The notes beneath the pieces were generated by a model that did no database searches, was not told the origin of the DNA, and worked only from the letters and a program-made list of their open reading frames with translations. Below are positions 60,536 to 64,000 of a stretch of 64,000 nucleotides of DNA, one piece after another; positions within the stretch are counted from its first letter, which is position 1; each line of letters starts with the position of its first letter. The position numbers and the translations under genes were made by a program. Source of the stretch: CAYQEC01 sp964416425 (GTDB taxonomy: Bacteria; Actinomycetota; Acidimicrobiia; Spongiisociales; UBA5794); assembly GCA_964416425.1 (NCBI GenBank), contig CAYQEC010000002.1, forward strand, positions 110,204 through 174,203. Direction: 5' to 3'.

Positions 60536-62068
60536 GTGAACGTCGACTACCACGCCCTGCTGCCCGAGATCATCCTCGGCGTCACGGTGCTCGCGGTCCT
60601 GGTGGTGGACCTGCTGCCGGTGCGGAAGTACTGGACGGCGGTGGTCGGTCTGGTGGGGCTCTTCGCCGCCTTCGTGCCGCTGCTCACCCTCGGGCTGTGC
60701 GATTCGCTCGATTTCTGCACCGCCGCCGGGGACCGGGTCATGTTCGGCGGGTCGTACGTCGTCGACACCTTCTCCCTGGTGTTCAAGGGCCTCTTCCTCG
60801 GGGCGGCCTTCGTGGCGTTGCTGCTGTCGGTCGGCTACCTCGAGACCGGGCGCTTTTGGGAGGGCGAGTTCTACTTCCTCATGCTCTCCTCGGTGCTGGG
60901 CGCGGTGGTGATGGCGTCGAGCCGCGACCTCGTCACCATCTTTGTGGCGCTCGAGCTGGTGACCGGGCCCACCTTCCTCATGGCGGGTTGGCGCAAGGGC
61001 GATCCCCGCTCCAACGAGGCCGCTCTTAAATACTTCATCATCGGGGTGCTGTCGGCGGCGGTGCTGCTGTTCGGCATGTCGCTGGTGTACGGCTCGACCG
61101 GGGAGCTGACCTTCGCCGGGATCCGGGAGGCGATCGCGGCCCACGAGCTGATCGACCCCGGGTTCGTCGACCAACCGCTGCTGAGCATCGGGGTGCTGTT
61201 CACGCTGCTCGGGTTCGCCTTCAAGGTCTCCGCGGTGCCTTTCCACTTCTGGACCCCCGACACCTACGAGGGGGCGCCGACCCCGGTGACCGCCTACCTG
61301 TCGGTGGTGTCGAAGTCGGCCGGCTTCGTCGGGCTGCTGACGTTGACCTACCTGGCGTTCTCGGGCTTGACGGGACTGTGGGGCCCGGCACTGTGGATCC
61401 TGGCGGCGGCCTCGATGACCGTGGGGAACCTCATCGCCCTCCGCCAGACCAACATCGTGCGCCTGCTCGGCTACTCGTCGATCGCCCAGGGCGGCTTCAT
61501 CCTGGTGCCGTTCGGGGCGGCCGCCGCCGCCGGGGTGACCGGGGACCAGCTCCAGGACGCCTTCTTCGCCACCGTCACCTACCTGCTGATCTACGCCTTC
61601 ATGAACCTGGGGGCGTTCGCGGTGGTGATCGCCGGGTCGAACCGGCTCCGCCACGGCGACATCGCCGGCTGGTCGGGCCTGTCGCAGTACGCCCCGGGCC
61701 TGGCCGTGCTGCTCGCCATCTTCTTCTTCTCCCTGGCGGGGATCCCGCCGCTGGCGGGGTGGTTCGCCAAGTTCGTGATGTTCCGGTCGGTGCTGTCGGT
61801 GGCCGGGGGATGGGGGATCAGTCTGGCGATCATCGCCGCGGTCAACTCGGTGATCGCCTTCGTGTACTACGCCAAGGTGGTCAAGGCGGCCTGGTTCGAC
61901 CCGGTTCCCGAGGATGTCCCCGCCGGCGAGCTGCGAGAGGAGACGGTGGGGCCGCCGTTGCGCCTGGCGCTCGGCCTCACGGCGCTCGGCGTGCTCGTGA
62001 TCGGGGTGTTCCCCGGCGTCGTCGCCCACCTCGGCGAGCTGACCCGGGGCTTCGTCACCGGGTTCTGA
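60536..62068 (+). CDS. nuoN: complex I subunit N, second copy
   Basis: A 510-residue NuoN: FVALELVTGPTFLMAGW, GFAFKVSAVPFHFWTPDTYE and RQTNIVRLLGYSSIAQGGF. The last reads TNIVR where the first copy has RDVKR, so the usual lysine is Val here. GTG at 60536 three bases after nuoM. It ends the operon. Confidence 0.94.
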   Translation: MNVDYHALLPEIILGVTVLAVLVVDLLPVRKYWTAVVGLVGLFAAFVPLLTLGLCDSLDFCTAAGDRVMFGGSYVVDTFSLVFKGLFLGAAFVALLLSVGYLETGRFWEGEFYFLMLSSVLGAVVMASSRDLVTIFVALELVTGPTFLMAGWRKGDPRSNEAALKYFIIGVLSAAVLLFGMSLVYGSTGELTFAGIREAIAAHELIDPGFVDQPLLSIGVLFTLLGFAFKVSAVPFHFWTPDTYEGAPTPVTAYLSVVSKSAGFVGLLTLTYLAFSGLTGLWGPALWILAAASMTVGNLIALRQTNIVRLLGYSSIAQGGFILVPFGAAAAAGVTGDQLQDAFFATVTYLLIYAFMNLGAFAVVIAGSNRLRHGDIAGWSGLSQYAPGLAVLLAIFFFSLAGIPPLAGWFAKFVMFRSVLSVAGGWGISLAIIAAVNSVIAFVYYAKVVKAAWFDPVPEDVPAGELREETVGPPLRLALGLTALGVLVIGVFPGVVAHLGELTRGFVTGF

Positions 62069-62088
62069 GGGCACCTCCGCCCCGCCTC

Positions 62089-62094
62089 TACACT
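62089..62094 (+). promoter_or_regulatory. -10 element TACACT before the MidA-like gene
   Basis: TACACT ends six bases before a GTG at 62101, the expected transcription start. Confidence 0.45.
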
Positions 62095-62100
62095 CGGGCC

Positions 62101-62160
62101 GTGCCTGCTCCCGTCCTTGCTCGCGCCGGCGGGCCCGCTTCGACCGCCTCCCGCTCGTGA
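62101..62160 (+). CDS. possible 19-codon leader peptide coupled to the methyltransferase
   Basis: A frame of 19 codons (GTG start, Pro/Ala/Arg-rich, TGA stop) begins where the transcript should begin and ends with TCGTGA, whose GTG is the next gene's start. The methyltransferase has no ribosome site of its own, so translational coupling through this leader is plausible. Confidence 0.35.
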   Translation: MPAPVLARAGGPASTASRS

Positions 62161-63221
62161 CCCTGGCGGATCGCCTCCGGGACCGGATCGCCGCCACCGG
62201 TCCTCTGCCGTTCGACGAGTACATGGAGATCTGCCTCTACGACCGGGCGGACGGCTTCTTCACCACTGGTCCGCTGCGCAGCACCGCCGGCGGCGACTTC
62301 CTCACCAGCCCCGAGGTGAGCGGCTGGTTCGGGCGGATCCTGGGCCGGTTCGTCGTCGCCGAGCAAGTCCGGCTGGCGCCGGCCGAGGTGGTGCTGGTCG
62401 AAGCCGGGGGTGGGTCGGGGTCGCTGCTGCGGGCCCTGCTCGCCGAGTGCGGGACCGAAGCACCCGGCGAGGTGTGGGCGGTCGAGGCGTCGCCGGCGGC
62501 CCGGCAGGCGCTGCATCAGATGCTCCCGGCGGAGCGGGTGGTGGACGATCCCCGGGCCCTGCCGCCGTCGTTGCGCGGGGTGGTGATCGCCAACGAGTTG
62601 CTCGACAACCTCCCGGTGGCCCTGGCGACGCGGCAGGAGCACGGCTGGGCCGAGCTGCGGGTCGCCGTCGCCGGTGAGGGCCTCACCCTGGTGACGGCGC
62701 CGCCCCGGCCCCACGTGGCGGCGTGGGCGGAGCGCCACGGCGAAGCCACCCCGGTGGGGGGACGGGTCGAGGTGCAGCAGGCGGCGGTGGAGTGGGTGGG
62801 GGACATGGTGAGGCGCCTCGCCGCCGGCACCCTCGTCGTCATCGACTACGGCGGCACCTCCGAGGAGCTGGCGGGTCGGCGGGCGGAGGGCACGCTGCGC
62901 ACCTACCGGGCACACCATCTCGGGCCCGACCCGCTGCTGGAGCCCGGGGCGACCGACATCACGGTCGACGTCGACTTCTCGGCAGTGCGGGGCGCCGCCG
63001 AGGCGGCCGGGGCGGTGGTGACGGTGATGCGGCAGGACGACTTCCTGGCGGAGTGGGGCCTGCGGGACGCCATCGACGTGATCCGGTCCCGCGAGGCGGA
63101 GCGCGCTCGCGCCGGCGACACCATCGGCCAGCTCCAGGCGCGCCACGAGCGCATCGGCGCCGAGACCTTGCTCCATCCCCGCGGCCTGGGCGACTTCCGG
63201 GTGCTACTCGCCCGCAGGTGA
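62157..63221 (+). CDS. MidA/NDUFAF7-family protein arginine methyltransferase
   Basis: A 354-residue SAM methyltransferase of the MidA (DUF185) family. Diagnostic: PFDEYMEICLYDRADGFF, GDFLTSPEVSGWFGRILGR, VEAGGGSGSLLRALL (SAM site at about 80-94), IANELLDNLPV and IDYGG. The mitochondrial member NDUFAF7 methylates an arginine in the NuoD homologue during complex I assembly. Its location right after nuoN fits this role. GTG at 62157. Confidence 0.85.
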   Translation: MTLADRLRDRIAATGPLPFDEYMEICLYDRADGFFTTGPLRSTAGGDFLTSPEVSGWFGRILGRFVVAEQVRLAPAEVVLVEAGGGSGSLLRALLAECGTEAPGEVWAVEASPAARQALHQMLPAERVVDDPRALPPSLRGVVIANELLDNLPVALATRQEHGWAELRVAVAGEGLTLVTAPPRPHVAAWAERHGEATPVGGRVEVQQAAVEWVGDMVRRLAAGTLVVIDYGGTSEELAGRRAEGTLRTYRAHHLGPDPLLEPGATDITVDVDFSAVRGAAEAAGAVVTVMRQDDFLAEWGLRDAIDVIRSREAERARAGDTIGQLQARHERIGAETLLHPRGLGDFRVLLARR

Positions 63222-63233
63222 CCCCGCCTGCAG

Positions 63234-63357
63234 CCAACCCTGGGTTGGCGTACGGCGAAACCATTCTCCTCAACCCTGGGTCGGGAGCAGGGGGGATGAG
63301 GCAGGAACCCGGTTGGCGCCAAGGGCGTCCACCGGTCCGTATCACCACGCCCTGGGT
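63234..63357. repeat. AACCCTGGGT repeats upstream of htpX
   Basis: A perfect 15-bp palindrome CCAACCCTGGGTTGG (63234-63248), a second AACCCTGGGT (63272-63281), and a CGCCCTGGGT (63348-63357) touching the htpX -10. The spacing and the palindrome suggest operator sites for a repressor. Confidence 0.5.
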
Positions 63358-63362
63358 ACACT
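63357..63362 (+). promoter_or_regulatory. -10 element TACACT, leaderless htpX
   Basis: TACACT lies nine bases before the ATG 63372, again without a ribosome site. Confidence 0.5.
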
Positions 63363-63371
63363 GAATCCACT

Positions 63372-64000
63372 ATGACCAACAACCTCAAAACCGTCTTTCT
63401 GCTCGGGTTGATGGGTGGGCTCTTCGTCGCCGTCGGAGCCCTGCTCGGCCAGCAGAACGGAGCCGCGATCGCCCTCGGAATCGCCGTCGTGTTCAACTTC
63501 GGGATCTACTTCTTCTCCGACAAGCTCGCCCTCAAGGCGGCGCGGGCGGTCCCGGTCGAGGAGATCCAGCTCCCGACGGTGTACACCATCGTGCGTTCCC
63601 TGACGCAGCGGGAGAACATGCCGATGCCGAAGATCTACGTCATCGAGTCCCCGCAGCCGAACGCCTTCGCCACCGGGCGCAATCCGAAGCACGCGGCGGT
63701 GGCCGTCACCCGCGGGATCCTCGACCTCGTGAACAACCAGGAGCTCGAGGGTGTGCTGGCGCACGAGCTGGCTCACGTCCGCAATCGTGACATCCTCATC
63801 GCCAGTATCGCTGCCACGATCGGCGCCGCCCTCTCGTTCCTGGCCCGCATGGCTCTGTGGAGTGGCATGGGTCGCCGCCGGGACAACAACAATCCGATCA
63901 CCATGATCATCGCCCTGGTGGCCATGATCCTGGCCCCGATCGCCGCCATGGTGATCCAGATGGCGATCAGCCGGTCCCGCGAGTTCCAGGCGGACCGCAG
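63372..64000 (+). CDS. htpX: HtpX-like membrane zinc metalloprotease (cut by window end)
   Basis: The first 209 residues of a membrane M48B protease. Two N-terminal helices, VIESPQPNAFATGRNPKHAAVAVT, the zinc motif HELAHVRNRD (HExxH), two further helices and SRSREFQADR, whose Glu is the third zinc ligand, are present. HtpX degrades misfolded membrane proteins. The 3' end lies outside the window. Upstream repeats suggest regulated expression. Confidence 0.92.
   Translation, partial: MTNNLKTVFLLGLMGGLFVAVGALLGQQNGAAIALGIAVVFNFGIYFFSDKLALKAARAVPVEEIQLPTVYTIVRSLTQRENMPMPKIYVIESPQPNAFATGRNPKHAAVAVTRGILDLVNNQELEGVLAHELAHVRNRDILIASIAATIGAALSFLARMALWSGMGRRRDNNNPITMIIALVAMILAPIAAMVIQMAISRSREFQADR

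Noticed and set aside
1..64000. CRISPR arrays, insertion sequences, prophage or integrase genes.
   Set aside because: No spaced direct repeats, transposase motifs or terminal inverted repeats were seen; the window looks like stable chromosome.

Overview
The window is very GC-rich, gene-dense DNA with short intergenic gaps, many ATGA/GTGA/TGATG gene junctions and frequent GTG or TTG starts. A mycothiol glycosyltransferase (MshA), an RsiG-like protein, a MenJ-type reductase, Rex and several leaderless-looking promoters point to an actinobacterium. A deep lineage such as Acidimicrobiia is an inference; no rRNA, tRNA or phylogenetic marker is present to settle it.

Layout. 0-5.6 kb: transporters (LysE, MFS), small membrane proteins, an SRPBCC protein and a CLP1/GRC3-like P-loop kinase. 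5.6-6.0 kb: a 410-bp gene-free stretch with a run of inverted repeats and a tight cluster of DnaA-box-like sequences. 6.0-9.6 kb (minus): a tightly packed operon rsiG-like > L-asparaginase II > FemAB/GNAT > mshA. 9.7-13.7 kb (minus): M23 peptidase, EamA transporter, an unusual MoaD-CdsA-like fusion and a PAS-LuxR regulator. 13.9-17.2 kb (plus): SAM hydroxide adenosyltransferase, thioredoxin-fold protein, Rex and a cyclic-2,3-diphosphoglycerate-synthetase-like GTPase.

17.2-62 kb is a respiratory supercluster. On the minus strand lies a b6f-like quinol:cytochrome c reductase operon: membrane protein, 2x[4Fe-4S] ferredoxin, cytochrome b, subunit IV with repeated N-terminal modules, Rieske, diheme cytochrome c, membrane protein. 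Divergent from it are a CcoN-CcoO fusion whose CcoN half has lost every known heme and CuB ligand, a membrane cytochrome c, and a menaquinone-reductase-like flavoprotein. A complete 14-gene complex I operon follows (nuoA-N). After an 8.7-kb interval (beta-helix membrane protein, coiled-coil protein, iron ABC transporter, lipoprotein, phosphodiesterase/phosphatase, uridine-kinase-like protein) comes a second complex I operon with 11 genes that lacks the NADH module nuoEFG. A MidA/NDUFAF7-type methyltransferase, a family known for complex I assembly, follows directly, and the window ends inside htpX.

How it fits together. Two complex I types would feed menaquinone from NADH and from an unknown, possibly ferredoxin-like, donor. 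The b6f-like complex would pass electrons to cytochromes c. No catalytic terminal oxidase is encoded here. The most unusual part is the link between the b6f-like operon and the ligand-less CcoNO/cytochrome c pair: a roughly 30-residue helical module on Pro/Ala-rich linkers occurs four times in cytochrome b subunit IV and twice in the cytochrome c. Topology puts both sets on the cytoplasmic side, which suggests a dedicated docking or scaffold system.
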